This document shows, one piece after another, positions 7,568 through 14,882 of a DNA stretch of 18,420 nt; position 1 is the first letter of the stretch, and the number at the start of each line of letters is the position of its first letter. Source of the stretch: an uncultured Oscillochloris sp. (GTDB lineage: Bacteria; Chloroflexota; Chloroflexia; Chloroflexales; Chloroflexaceae); the NCBI GenBank assembly GCA_903877945.1, contig CAIRFY010000276.1, positions 1 to 18,420 on the forward strand, read 5' to 3'. The translations under genes and the position numbers were made by a program. A model generated the notes under the pieces. That model was not told the DNA's origin. It saw nothing but the letters and a program-made list of their open reading frames with translations, and ran no database searches.

Positions 7568-7849
7568 ATGTCATCGATCATCCGCGCCAACACCGACCAA
7601 CTGCGCAGCGTGGCCCGCCAGATGCGCGGGGCCGCCGACCAGATCCTCGCTGACACGGGGGCCAGCGCTCGCGAGATGGAGGCGCTCGCCGAGACCTGGA
7701 GCGGCAGCGCCCGTAACCGGGGCATGGCCCGCTGGGCGGAGATCCACCCACGCTACCAGCCCGCCGCCGAGCAGCTCAACCACTTCGCCAGCGAACTCGA
7801 CGGCCTCGCCGCCCGCTTGGAGGAGGCCGCACGGGTGTTTGGGGATGGG
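7568..7849 (+). repeat. WXG100-head direct repeat, copy 2 (282 bp)
   Basis: The partner of 5514-5795. Several of the ten differences are third-position changes. D50 becomes N and T2 becomes S. The match ends at codon 94, after which the DNA becomes AT-rich. Confidence 0.9.
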
Positions 7850-8854
7850 TTGGGAGGTACAGGTTCGGATAGCGGGGGAGGTAAAGCTGACAATTCTTGG
7901 CTAGATCAGGCCAAAAAAGACCATAACAGTACGATTCGTCCATCTGAGACAAAGATGGACGGCGTCTTTGATCTGATGCAAGGACGTAAAAATGAGAAGA
8001 GACCAGATCTTCAAATTTATCAAGTTGGCGAGAATGAGTTTGTGGTTCTTTTACAAGGCAGTGATATGAATCAAGTCGGCGGGATGAACCCACTTCTTCC
8101 GAATGCTTTTATATCAGGCACAGGTTTTTCAACGGCTTTTACTGAGACTATTCGCACAAAACTCTTGGATCTAGCAAAAAAACACCCGAATGCCAATATT
8201 AATCTTGTTGGCTATAGCCAGGGCGGAATTGAGACTCAAAATCTTGCTAGAGACCAGTCTTTCTGGAATAATAGCGGATTGAATATCGCTTCTATATCAA
8301 CCTATGGCACGCCTAATACCTTTAGCAGTCCTAAGGTTGCATATAACTATGATGCTCCAGGAGATATAGTCAGTAACTATGGTACAACTCTGGGAGGAGT
8401 GGCAATCCTAAGTGGATTGTCAAATCCTAATCCTTTGGTTCAAATGGCAACAGCAGTGGGTGTATATAAAGGGGTCGGGGTTCATACCAGTGACTATTTC
8501 AATGATTCTCCCTCAAAAACGCGTCAGCTAATGGCAAAGGATGCAGCCCCATGGATAAAGAATAACTCTAACGCTAGTCGTGAATGGGTACTCTATGACT
8601 CTGCTGATGACGGCGATCATTCGTATCAAGAAGTAGGAAAGGCTGTTATCGCTAACACAATGACAAAGGTTGGAGAGTCTGCCGTAAACACCTACAACGC
8701 CGCCACCAAAACGGTCGCTCAGGTCGCTGATGCTACTGGAAAGGCTGCCAACAATGCGGTTAAAGAGGGCGGCAAGCTTATCGGGGATACGATACAAGCC
8801 GTGAAACAGAATATGCCTGGCCCGATCCTCGGTTTCGTCGGCGCATTCTTGTAG
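7568..8854 (+). CDS. WXG100-headed effector 2: lipase-like alpha/beta-hydrolase
   Basis: The 428-residue protein has a weak AGG 7 bp before ATG 7568. Residues 1-94 are the WXG100 head (W44-S45-G46), nearly identical to effector 1. A Gly/Ser linker (about 95-106) leads to an alpha/beta-hydrolase domain. The nucleophile elbow is GYSQGG, with S217 in G-x-S-x-G behind a hydrophobic strand (NINLV). A likely acid is D266 in APGDIV, and the histidine is probably H306 in GVHTSDY; the H-x-x-x-Y spacing recalls class 3 lipases. A small-residue helical tail (about 375-428) follows. The product probably cleaves lipid esters, as a secreted (phospho)lipase toxin or nutrient-release enzyme. The hydrolase part is AT-rich: GC is 23/60 at 8161-8220 against 40/60 at 7741-7800 in the head, a sign of recent acquisition. 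No separate immunity gene is obvious. The substrate is unknown. Confidence 0.88.
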   Translation: MSSIIRANTDQLRSVARQMRGAADQILADTGASAREMEALAETWSGSARNRGMARWAEIHPRYQPAAEQLNHFASELDGLAARLEEAARVFGDGLGGTGSDSGGGKADNSWLDQAKKDHNSTIRPSETKMDGVFDLMQGRKNEKRPDLQIYQVGENEFVVLLQGSDMNQVGGMNPLLPNAFISGTGFSTAFTETIRTKLLDLAKKHPNANINLVGYSQGGIETQNLARDQSFWNNSGLNIASISTYGTPNTFSSPKVAYNYDAPGDIVSNYGTTLGGVAILSGLSNPNPLVQMATAVGVYKGVGVHTSDYFNDSPSKTRQLMAKDAAPWIKNNSNASREWVLYDSADDGDHSYQEVGKAVIANTMTKVGESAVNTYNAATKTVAQVADATGKAANNAVKEGGKLIGDTIQAVKQNMPGPILGFVGAFL

Positions 8855-8882
8855 CCAGCAGGTTCTATTAGAGGTAGCAATC

Positions 8883-9674
8883 ATGACTACGGGCGACATT
8901 ACCACCTTCACCCTCAGCCAGGAGGAGGTTTACGTTCTGCTGGATCAGGTACGCGCCAGCGGCATGCTCGGGGTTGATCTGACACCGCTAGAGTCGCTCG
9001 ATGACGCACAGCGCCAATCGTTGCTGGCATCTGCCGGGCGGGCGCTCCGTGCCCGTGGCATCGTCGGGGTCGGAACCAACGGACAGCCGTTGCTCGACAG
9101 CGCCGTTCGTGCGACCATCCATGCTGCCGCTTTTGCGCCACACATCCTCGCCGCGATCTCCCGCAGATCAGATGAAAGTAGTGTGGTGGTATATATTGTC
9201 CATCACGCCGATCCGCTCTGGGTTGAACACACGCAGCCCGCCCCCGGACTGCATCAGTTTGCGCTCTCCCCCGATCCGCTTGATGTGCAGACACGCATCG
9301 AACAGATCCTTGGCCTCGGCTCACAGCCTGCGCCGCCCGCCAAAGGGTTCAACATCGATCAGCCTGAGCTTGAGCGTATCACCGCTGCCGCAACTGCCGA
9401 TGTCCAAGCACTCCAGCATGCAATCGCCACCGCAGGGGCTGATACGCCGACCGCGCAACTCTTCGCTGAGTTGCTCGCTGGGCCGCGTGACTCAGCGCTG
9501 CTTCAGGTCGTTGACCGACGCGAGGACGAGGAGCGAACTCATACCATCACGGTGATGGGCAACCAGCAAGGCATGTGGATCATGCAGACAACCAAACCTG
9601 CCACGCTGCTCTGTCAGCCTGCCAGCGCCGCCGATGTCCGCCATGCGATCACCGAACTAGTCGAGCAACTGTAA
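8883..9674 (+). CDS. EspG-like ESX chaperone candidate 2
   Basis: The 263-residue protein has AGAGG (8870-8874) 8 bp before ATG 8883, 28 bp behind the lipase effector. It shows the EspG plan more clearly than its sister. An N-terminal helix (L-S-x-E-E-V-x-x-L-L-D-x-V-R) is followed by a winged stretch (RALRARGIVGVG) and an Ala-rich helix. Beta strands come next (SSVVVYIVHHAD, then LWVEH), with a central helical region and a C-terminal sheet of TITVMG and GMWIMQT. The closing helix is ASAADVRHAITELVEQL. EspG family members end in the same manner. It has no signal peptide or membrane segment, as expected of a cytoplasmic chaperone. The GC-rich codon use is like the genomic background and unlike the AT-rich effector tip just upstream. 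The likely client is the lipase effector. Confidence in the fold family is moderate and in the client is inferential. Confidence 0.62.
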   Translation: MTTGDITTFTLSQEEVYVLLDQVRASGMLGVDLTPLESLDDAQRQSLLASAGRALRARGIVGVGTNGQPLLDSAVRATIHAAAFAPHILAAISRRSDESSVVVYIVHHADPLWVEHTQPAPGLHQFALSPDPLDVQTRIEQILGLGSQPAPPAKGFNIDQPELERITAAATADVQALQHAIATAGADTPTAQLFAELLAGPRDSALLQVVDRREDEERTHTITVMGNQQGMWIMQTTKPATLLCQPASAADVRHAITELVEQL

Positions 9675-9681
9675 CTACCTA

Positions 9682-9777
9682 AGACAAGGTTCGTAGGTAC
9701 TTGAAAGTTTGGGTACGTGCGGCATGTTCTGTTGCAGCAAATCTGCAATCTGAAACCTGAAACCTGAAACCTTGTCT
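9682..9777. repeat. Intergenic inverted repeat with a (TGAAACC)x3 run
   Basis: The block agacaaggtt (9682-9691) is the exact reverse complement of aaccttgtct (9768-9777). Inside the right end is a 7-bp tandem run TGAAACC x3 (9751-9771). The pair brackets almost the whole 117-bp gap between the second EspG-like gene and the FHA gene. It could be a small insertion or a repeat element. No clear promoter was seen; a TTGAAA at 9701-9706 has no good -10 partner. Confidence 0.6.
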
Positions 9778-9791
9778 AAGAAAGAGTCCCT

Positions 9792-10613
9792 ATGAACAGC
9801 TTCGAGTTCTGGGCGCACATGCAGTCCTATGCGCAGATGAGCCGCCTGTGGTGGTTCACCTTCGCGGCGCTGCCGGCAATGATCGTCGCGGGCGGGGCCT
9901 ACCTGCTGATGGCCTTCGGCTTGCGCCGTAAGCGCGGCGCACCGATCATCTTCTTCTGGCTGATGGTGGCCAGCGTGCCGGCGCTGCTTACGTTCCCGTC
10001 GTTCTATGTCAGTACCAGCCTGGATGCCGCCCTCGCCCAGGTTAGTTTTCATATGCCCGCCAGCGCCCAGGAGTTCCCCCTGACGTCGGCGCGCCAGATC
10101 GGCGCGGCCCTCGATACCCTCGGCCTCTACGGTATCGTCGGCGCGGCCCTTTCCCTGGTGGTACTCTTCGCCGCCTCCCTGGTCGGCGAGGTTCCGGTCG
10201 CTAGCCAGTACGCCCAGCACATTTCCCAGGCGTTCACCAAGGCCATGACCCGTGCCGTCAACCCTGGGCGCAAGGGGACGCTTTCTGGCCAGCACGGTGT
10301 GTTGCGGGTGATCCAGGGCTCGGCTTCCGGTACCCAGTATGTGGTGCGCAGTGGCACCATCGGCAAGCAGGAGGCCGATATTCTGATCACGGACACGATT
10401 ATCTCGCGGCACCACGCCCGCCTGGATGTGAGTGACGCCGCCGTGCGAATCGCCGATATAGGCAGCACGAACGGCACCTATGTGGTGCGCGGTGGCCAGG
10501 AGTATGAGATCCCGGCGTCGGGGTTCGATCTGGCCCCAAACGATACGATCTTCCTCGGCCCGCCCTCGATGCCCACCGCCGTCGCCCTTACCTATGAGAA
10601 GAGCGGAGCCTGA
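9792..10613 (+). CDS. Membrane-anchored FHA-domain protein
   Basis: The 273-residue protein begins at ATG 9792, with a purine-rich aaagag a few bases upstream as a weak ribosome-binding site. Three membrane segments are visible (about 20-43, 51-72 and 112-132). The C-terminal FHA domain occupies residues 171-267 and has the full signature: G-K at 190-191, S205-R206-H207-H208-A209 and S225-T226-N227-G228-T229. FHA domains bind phosphothreonine peptides. With the signature serine, histidine and asparagine intact, binding should be functional. With the kinase and phosphatase encoded 1-4 kb downstream, it probably reads a phosphorylated partner at the membrane. FHA domains are also built into Firmicutes EssC, whereas the EccC of this locus lacks them, so this protein might supply that function in trans. 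That last point is an inference. The vWA gene follows after 1 bp. Confidence 0.9.
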   Translation: MNSFEFWAHMQSYAQMSRLWWFTFAALPAMIVAGGAYLLMAFGLRRKRGAPIIFFWLMVASVPALLTFPSFYVSTSLDAALAQVSFHMPASAQEFPLTSARQIGAALDTLGLYGIVGAALSLVVLFAASLVGEVPVASQYAQHISQAFTKAMTRAVNPGRKGTLSGQHGVLRVIQGSASGTQYVVRSGTIGKQEADILITDTIISRHHARLDVSDAAVRIADIGSTNGTYVVRGGQEYEIPASGFDLAPNDTIFLGPPSMPTAVALTYEKSGA

Positions 10614-10614
10614 T

Positions 10615-11862
10615 ATGTGCCGTCTGATCGTTGCTGCTGTAGTCCTCGCCCTGCTGACCGGTGCAAGCGCCGCTCTCGCTCAGGGTGTCCCGCAGGCCAC
10701 CGTGACCACCTACGCCATGAAGATCGACGGGCAGCATATTGAGGTGCTGTTCCGCGTGGCTGACCGGGCATCGGGCCGCGATATTCAGAATCTTAAGCCC
10801 GCTGATGTGACGCTTTCTGAGGATGGTGCGGCTGTCGCCGGGCGCGCCGATCTGCACGAAGAGCGTGCCGACAACGCGCTGCCCACGCGCCTCATCGCCC
10901 TCGATGACCCCTCCGGCGCGACCCTGATCAAGGGGAGTACGCCCGTAACCCTAACTGTGGCGGGCGCAACTATCGGGGTGGTCTATGATGTGAGTACCCT
11001 GACAAATACCGCCAGTGATAAGACAAACTACATCGAGCGCGGACGCATGCTGATCGAGGCGCTGCTGGAGGCTGGGCGCACCCAGGCCCCCGAGAACCCT
11101 GAGGCGATTGGGCTCTTCTTCCCGCTGAGCGTCCCGGCGGTTTCCGGCCAGGAGATTCGCCCCAAAGATCTGGCTGGTTTCGTCCAGGATCGCAACGCGG
11201 TGATCAACGCCCTGCGCCAGCAAGCTCCGCGCACAACCAAAACCAACGTCTTCGATACGCTCGCGGTGGCGATTGGGATGACCGCTGATGAGGCCAGTCA
11301 TCGCGGCACCGACGCCTATGTGCTGCTTGTCACCGATGGCGGTGACTCTGCCAGCGTCGGCTCCTACGACGCACTCGTTAGTGCGGCGACCTCGCGAGGG
11401 GTGAAACTGCTCATCCTCGGCGTCGGCCCACAGAAGCGGCTCGCCGCCAACGCCGCCGCTCTGACCACTCTTGCTGGTCGTAGCGGCGGGGCGTTTCTGC
11501 CTAACCCCGACGCGGGCGCGGTACAGAACCTGTATCGCAGCAGCGTCGTTCCTACCGGGCAGAGCGCCTACGTGGTGAGCTACACCACCACGCTGATCGA
11601 CGATGACAAGCCTCATTCCCTGGTAATCCAGGTAAGTGGGACGGCGGCTGGACAAAGCGATCATCTCCCCATTGCCCGAAACGGCATGATTGGCTCCCAA
11701 TCCGCATCCCTACCTATCGGGCCAGCCCTCCAGGGCTACGCCATCCGCGCCGTGCCGGTGGCGATCTTTCTCTCGCTGCTGTTCAGCGGGTTGCTGATAC
11801 TGATCCAGCGTATCAGCGACGACCGCAGCAAGTTGATCAGCGGCGGCAACACGAGGCGCTAG
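10615..11862 (+). CDS. Secreted/anchored von Willebrand factor A (vWA) protein
   Basis: The 415-residue protein starts at ATG 10615, 1 bp after the FHA gene stop, with GGAG (10605-10608) 6 bp upstream. An in-frame reading from 10480 is rejected because it would overlap the FHA gene and lose the signal peptide. Residues 1-23 are a signal peptide ending ALAQG. A beta-rich domain (about 27-112) with the phrase VTLSEDG precedes the vWA fold (about 118-315). The metal site is only partly canonical: D125-V-S127-T-L keeps D and the first S of DxSxS but has L at the last place. T210 and the T240-D241-G-G-D loop supply the rest. A C-terminal membrane helix (378-400) is followed by a short basic cytoplasmic tail. 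The domain faces outside and probably mediates metal-dependent protein contacts. Partner unknown. Confidence 0.88.
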   Translation: MCRLIVAAVVLALLTGASAALAQGVPQATVTTYAMKIDGQHIEVLFRVADRASGRDIQNLKPADVTLSEDGAAVAGRADLHEERADNALPTRLIALDDPSGATLIKGSTPVTLTVAGATIGVVYDVSTLTNTASDKTNYIERGRMLIEALLEAGRTQAPENPEAIGLFFPLSVPAVSGQEIRPKDLAGFVQDRNAVINALRQQAPRTTKTNVFDTLAVAIGMTADEASHRGTDAYVLLVTDGGDSASVGSYDALVSAATSRGVKLLILGVGPQKRLAANAAALTTLAGRSGGAFLPNPDAGAVQNLYRSSVVPTGQSAYVVSYTTTLIDDDKPHSLVIQVSGTAAGQSDHLPIARNGMIGSQSASLPIGPALQGYAIRAVPVAIFLSLLFSGLLILIQRISDDRSKLISGGNTRR

Positions 11863-11879
11863 TTGAGCAGGAGCATGCA

Positions 11880-13502
11880 ATGCCAGAGCTACCCCCCGGA
11901 TCACGCTACGGCAGTTTCCAGATCAGCGGAAAGGTCGGGCGCGGGCTTACCGGGCCAGTCTATCGGGCAGTGTGGCTGAAGAGCCCGGAGCGTACTGAGG
12001 TTGCCCTCAAGCTCCTTGAGTCGCGTGATGAGAGCGTGCGCTCGTACTTCCTTAATGAGATGAACCTGCTGCGCCGCGCCCACGATCAAGGGCCGAAGCC
12101 ACCTCATCTGGTCGAGTATGTCACCAGTATCACCACGAACGAGCCGTTTGCCCTGGCTACCCGCCTCTACGCTGATGGCCACGATCTGACCGCGTCTATC
12201 CGCGATGGGATGACGCCGGCGCAAGCCCTGCGTGTGGTGGAGCATACCGCCGAGGCGCTGGACTATCTGCACTACGTCCACCCCGATGCGCCGGTGGTTC
12301 ACCGCGATGTGAAGCCGGGAAATATTCTGGTGGACACCGCTGGCAATGCGCTGTTGATCGACCTGAGCGCGGCCAGCCACCAGCACTTTCGGCTGGAGAA
12401 TGAGCATGGCCTGGGCACGCCACAGTATATGCCGCCCGAGCAGTACGAAGGTGGCGAGCAGCCACAGACCGACCAGTTCGCGTTGGCGATGGTGGCTTAC
12501 CAGATGCTCACCAGCGGCAAGACTCTGCTGAATGCCAAGGAGGATCCCACTCACCGCCAGATGATCGCCTTGCGCGATGCAGGCTACGCCCGGATCTACG
12601 AGACGATGCAGACATTCCCGGCTGCGGCCGAGGTGATCACCCGCGCTGTCGCCTACCACTGGCAGACCCGTTACCCTTCGTGTGGCGAGTTTGCCTACGA
12701 TCTGCGCCGGGCGCTGACTCAGGACGGGGCCGCCCTGGAAGGCGGCAGCGCGTCACACAAGGGTTTTCAGGTTACGTGGGGGTACGTGGGGATGTTCGCC
12801 GCAGGAGCCCTGGCGCTGGTGCTGCTGGTTGTACTCTTTAGGGGCGGACAGCCTACCGCGCCGCCACTGACGCCCCCCACGCTTCCCCCAACCATTACCA
12901 TTTTGGTGGAGAACAAGGGGCGAGGCATCGGCGAAATCATCGTCCCGACACCTACTGCGCCGGGGTTGGCACCGACAACCGAACTGCGTGAGAACGCACC
13001 GGCCCAGAGCGACGTTGCGGGTACGGTGCGCCCGAATGATCAGGGCTGCGCCCTGCGCGACACGCCCTCAACGAGCGGGGGCATTCTGCAAAAGATCACG
13101 TCCGATGTGGCGCTCACGGTTATTCGGCAGCAGGACGGCTGGTATGATGTGCGGCTACCAGACGGGCAGGAGGGCTGGTGCCCCGGCTTTCAGCTCAGCG
13201 GTCTCACTAGCGATCTGGCCCCGCGCCCGGCAGCAGTTGCGCCAACGGCGAAACCTCGGCCCGTTCGCCCACCTCCCGCGCCCCCCGCGCCCCCCGCGCC
13301 GACCAGCCCGCCAGAATATGTAGCCAGCCCGGAGCCGACCGCTACGATGTACGAAGTTAGCGCGACCCCTGAGACCATGGCCCCACCGCAGCCAACCGCG
13401 ACAGCGGTGGATAGCCCGACGCCGATGCCGACGATGAGGCCGCATCCGAAGCCGAAGCCGCCGCCGCCGCCGCCGGCACCGCCGCCGCCATCAAATCGGT
13501 AA
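11880..13502 (+). CDS. Transmembrane Ser/Thr protein kinase with external SH3-like domain
   Basis: The 540-residue protein has AGGAG (11869-11873) 6 bp before ATG 11880. The kinase domain (about 10-280) has a glycine loop (G20-R-G22), catalytic K44 in VALK, E60 of helix C, H141-R142-D143 with K145 and N148, and the metal-binding D161. The usual DFG is D161-L162-S163, and the activation-segment end is G179-T-P with the PPEQ motif. Retention of K, E, HRD, N and D predicts activity. A single membrane helix (about 303-320) leads to an external region. This holds a bacterial SH3-type domain (about 380-440, with DGWYDVRL and EGWCPG), then a Pro/Thr stalk ending in poly-Pro. The SH3 unit may sense cell-wall ligands, as PASTA domains do in other kinases. 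It acts opposite the PP2C enzyme encoded downstream. It also resembles EssB/YukC in plan (kinase fold, one membrane helix, external part). Confidence 0.93.
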   Translation: MPELPPGSRYGSFQISGKVGRGLTGPVYRAVWLKSPERTEVALKLLESRDESVRSYFLNEMNLLRRAHDQGPKPPHLVEYVTSITTNEPFALATRLYADGHDLTASIRDGMTPAQALRVVEHTAEALDYLHYVHPDAPVVHRDVKPGNILVDTAGNALLIDLSAASHQHFRLENEHGLGTPQYMPPEQYEGGEQPQTDQFALAMVAYQMLTSGKTLLNAKEDPTHRQMIALRDAGYARIYETMQTFPAAAEVITRAVAYHWQTRYPSCGEFAYDLRRALTQDGAALEGGSASHKGFQVTWGYVGMFAAGALALVLLVVLFRGGQPTAPPLTPPTLPPTITILVENKGRGIGEIIVPTPTAPGLAPTTELRENAPAQSDVAGTVRPNDQGCALRDTPSTSGGILQKITSDVALTVIRQQDGWYDVRLPDGQEGWCPGFQLSGLTSDLAPRPAAVAPTAKPRPVRPPPAPPAPPAPTSPPEYVASPEPTATMYEVSATPETMAPPQPTATAVDSPTPMPTMRPHPKPKPPPPPPAPPPPSNR

Positions 13503-13631
13503 TCCTAAAGCCAATACTTTTCACATAACGAACCTACCGCCGCGCCGCCCTCACCCCCCAGCCCCCTCTCCCTGAGCGGGAGAGGGGGAGACAGTCGCTT
13601 CCTGATGCGGAAGCCTACCCTGGAGTAGCCA
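13503..13631. repeat. Intergenic repeat after the kinase gene (TTTCACATAA block plus GC-rich hairpin)
   Basis: Positions 13505-13590 match 14897-14982 at a constant offset of 1392 bp with about six differences. The unit holds ctttTCACATAAcga, then CCCTCACCCC (from 13548), then a perfect 11-bp stem (13562-13572 with 13578-13588, loop tgagc). This copy lacks the second half of the palindrome. There is no T-run after the stem, so a classical terminator is not supported, although the stem could still slow or stabilise the message end. Confidence 0.75.
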
Positions 13632-14882
13632 ATGACGACAAAAAGTTACACGCGGGCCTTTGACATCGGCAGCCTGACCGACCAGGGGCGGCGATCCAAT
13701 AACGAGGATACGGTGCTGCGCGTCGAGGACTGGGATCGGGCCACCCAGTCGCAGCGCCACACCCTTGGACGGCTCTACGTTGTCGCCGACGGCGTCGGCG
13801 GGAATGACAACGGCGAGGTCGCCAGCGACTTGGTCGTGAAGGGGCTGATGCAGCACTACTACGACGAGAGCGTTGCGGAGGGGACAAGCCCGATTGATCG
13901 GCTGCGGCGTGCGGTTGAGTTGACTACCCGCGAGATTTCTGATGAGTCGCTGCGGCGAGACAACAACATGCGCTCGACGGTGGTGGCCGCGCTAATCCTT
14001 GACCCTGATGGCCGACGCGAGCGACGGCGACTGGTACTGGCGAATGTGGGCGACAGTCCGGCGATCCTCTTTCGCAAGGGCCAGCCGCCGCGCAAGCTCA
14101 GCCAGGATCACGTCAGACGTGACCAGACGCTCTCCCAGGCTATGGGTGACGAGGTGGTCAATGTCGCGATGTTCAACGAGCCGCTCCAGATTGATGATGT
14201 GGTGGTGATCTGCTCCGACGGGCTGAGCGACGGTGAGCGTGGCCCGGTGACTCCCAAGGAGATCGAACGAGTCATCCGTGGGACATCGGCCCAGGCCGCT
14301 TCGGCGGAACTGGTGCGTCTGGCCAAACGCAAGGGCAGCAGCGACAATATCTCGGCGATTGTCATCCGCAATGGCGACCGCCCGCCGCCGCTGCGCATGA
14401 TTATGCAGAGTGTCCTGGCCCTGTTGTTCCTGGCCCTGTTGGGCGGGGGAATCTACGCGGCTGGCTTCGTCAAGAGCGGCAGTTCCAGTACCGGCGGGCC
14501 AGGTGGCATTCTGAATATCTTCGCGCCGACACAGGGTAACGGCGATGCGCTCGCTTCCACGGCGACAATGATGCCGCCAACGGATACCCCCTTACCGACG
14601 AATACCTCGTTGCCGACATTGACACCGCGCCCTAATAAAACGCCGATGCCGGTTGGCACGGCTGGGGCCGCAACCACGGTGCTAACAAACACGCTACAGG
14701 TTGTCGCACCCGCTGTTGGTACAGCGACGCCAGTCATACCGACAGCAACACCAGTTACGCCTGAGCCGACAATTATGACTGTGCTGACAGCTACGCCTAT
14801 GCCCACGCTCAGGCCGCACCCCAAACCCAATCCTCCCCCGCCGCCCCCGGCACCACCAAAACCACCAGATCCAAAACGATGA
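13632..14882 (+). CDS. Transmembrane PP2C-family Ser/Thr protein phosphatase
   Basis: The 416-residue protein has GGAG (13622-13625) 6 bp before ATG 13632. The PP2C (PPM) domain spans about 8-247 and all metal-binding landmarks are present: N24-E25-D26 near the start, D53-G54-V-G-G, G140-D141-S, D196-G197 in SDGLSDG, and S-D238-N239 at the end. It should be an active Mn/Mg-dependent phosphatase in the cytoplasm. A membrane helix (about 258-280) follows, then a long external Thr/Pro stalk. Its final residues, MPTLRPHPKP and a poly-Pro run, nearly copy the end of the kinase (MPTMRPHPKP). A membrane-anchored phosphatase with the same external tail suggests that both enzymes are held at one site in the envelope. 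It probably reverses phosphorylation by the kinase upstream, the signal read by the FHA protein. The pairing is inferred from position and shared tail. Confidence 0.94.
   Translation: MTTKSYTRAFDIGSLTDQGRRSNNEDTVLRVEDWDRATQSQRHTLGRLYVVADGVGGNDNGEVASDLVVKGLMQHYYDESVAEGTSPIDRLRRAVELTTREISDESLRRDNNMRSTVVAALILDPDGRRERRRLVLANVGDSPAILFRKGQPPRKLSQDHVRRDQTLSQAMGDEVVNVAMFNEPLQIDDVVVICSDGLSDGERGPVTPKEIERVIRGTSAQAASAELVRLAKRKGSSDNISAIVIRNGDRPPPLRMIMQSVLALLFLALLGGGIYAAGFVKSGSSSTGGPGGILNIFAPTQGNGDALASTATMMPPTDTPLPTNTSLPTLTPRPNKTPMPVGTAGAATTVLTNTLQVVAPAVGTATPVIPTATPVTPEPTIMTVLTATPMPTLRPHPKPNPPPPPPAPPKPPDPKR

Noticed and set aside
8855..9674. Immunity protein for the lipase effector
   Set aside because: The gene after the lipase has the EspG-like plan and a sister gene after the unrelated first effector, which fits a chaperone better than a toxin-specific immunity protein. 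An immunity role is not fully excluded.
9751..9771. Possible CRISPR or direct-repeat array
   Set aside because: Only three 7-bp units directly abutting with no spacers; no cas genes are present in the window.
10480..10614. An earlier start for the vWA gene at 10480
   Set aside because: It would overlap the FHA domain coding region by more than 130 bp and hide a clear signal peptide beginning at 10615.
9675..12659. Several long - strand open frames (9675-10415, 10951-11700, 11901-12659)
   Set aside because: Each is antisense to a well-supported gene (FHA, vWA, kinase) and has low-complexity, domain-free translation.
13562..13588. Intrinsic (rho-independent) terminator after the kinase gene
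   Set aside because: The 11-bp stem is strong, but no T-run follows and the stem belongs to a dispersed repeat family. It is listed as a repeat only.
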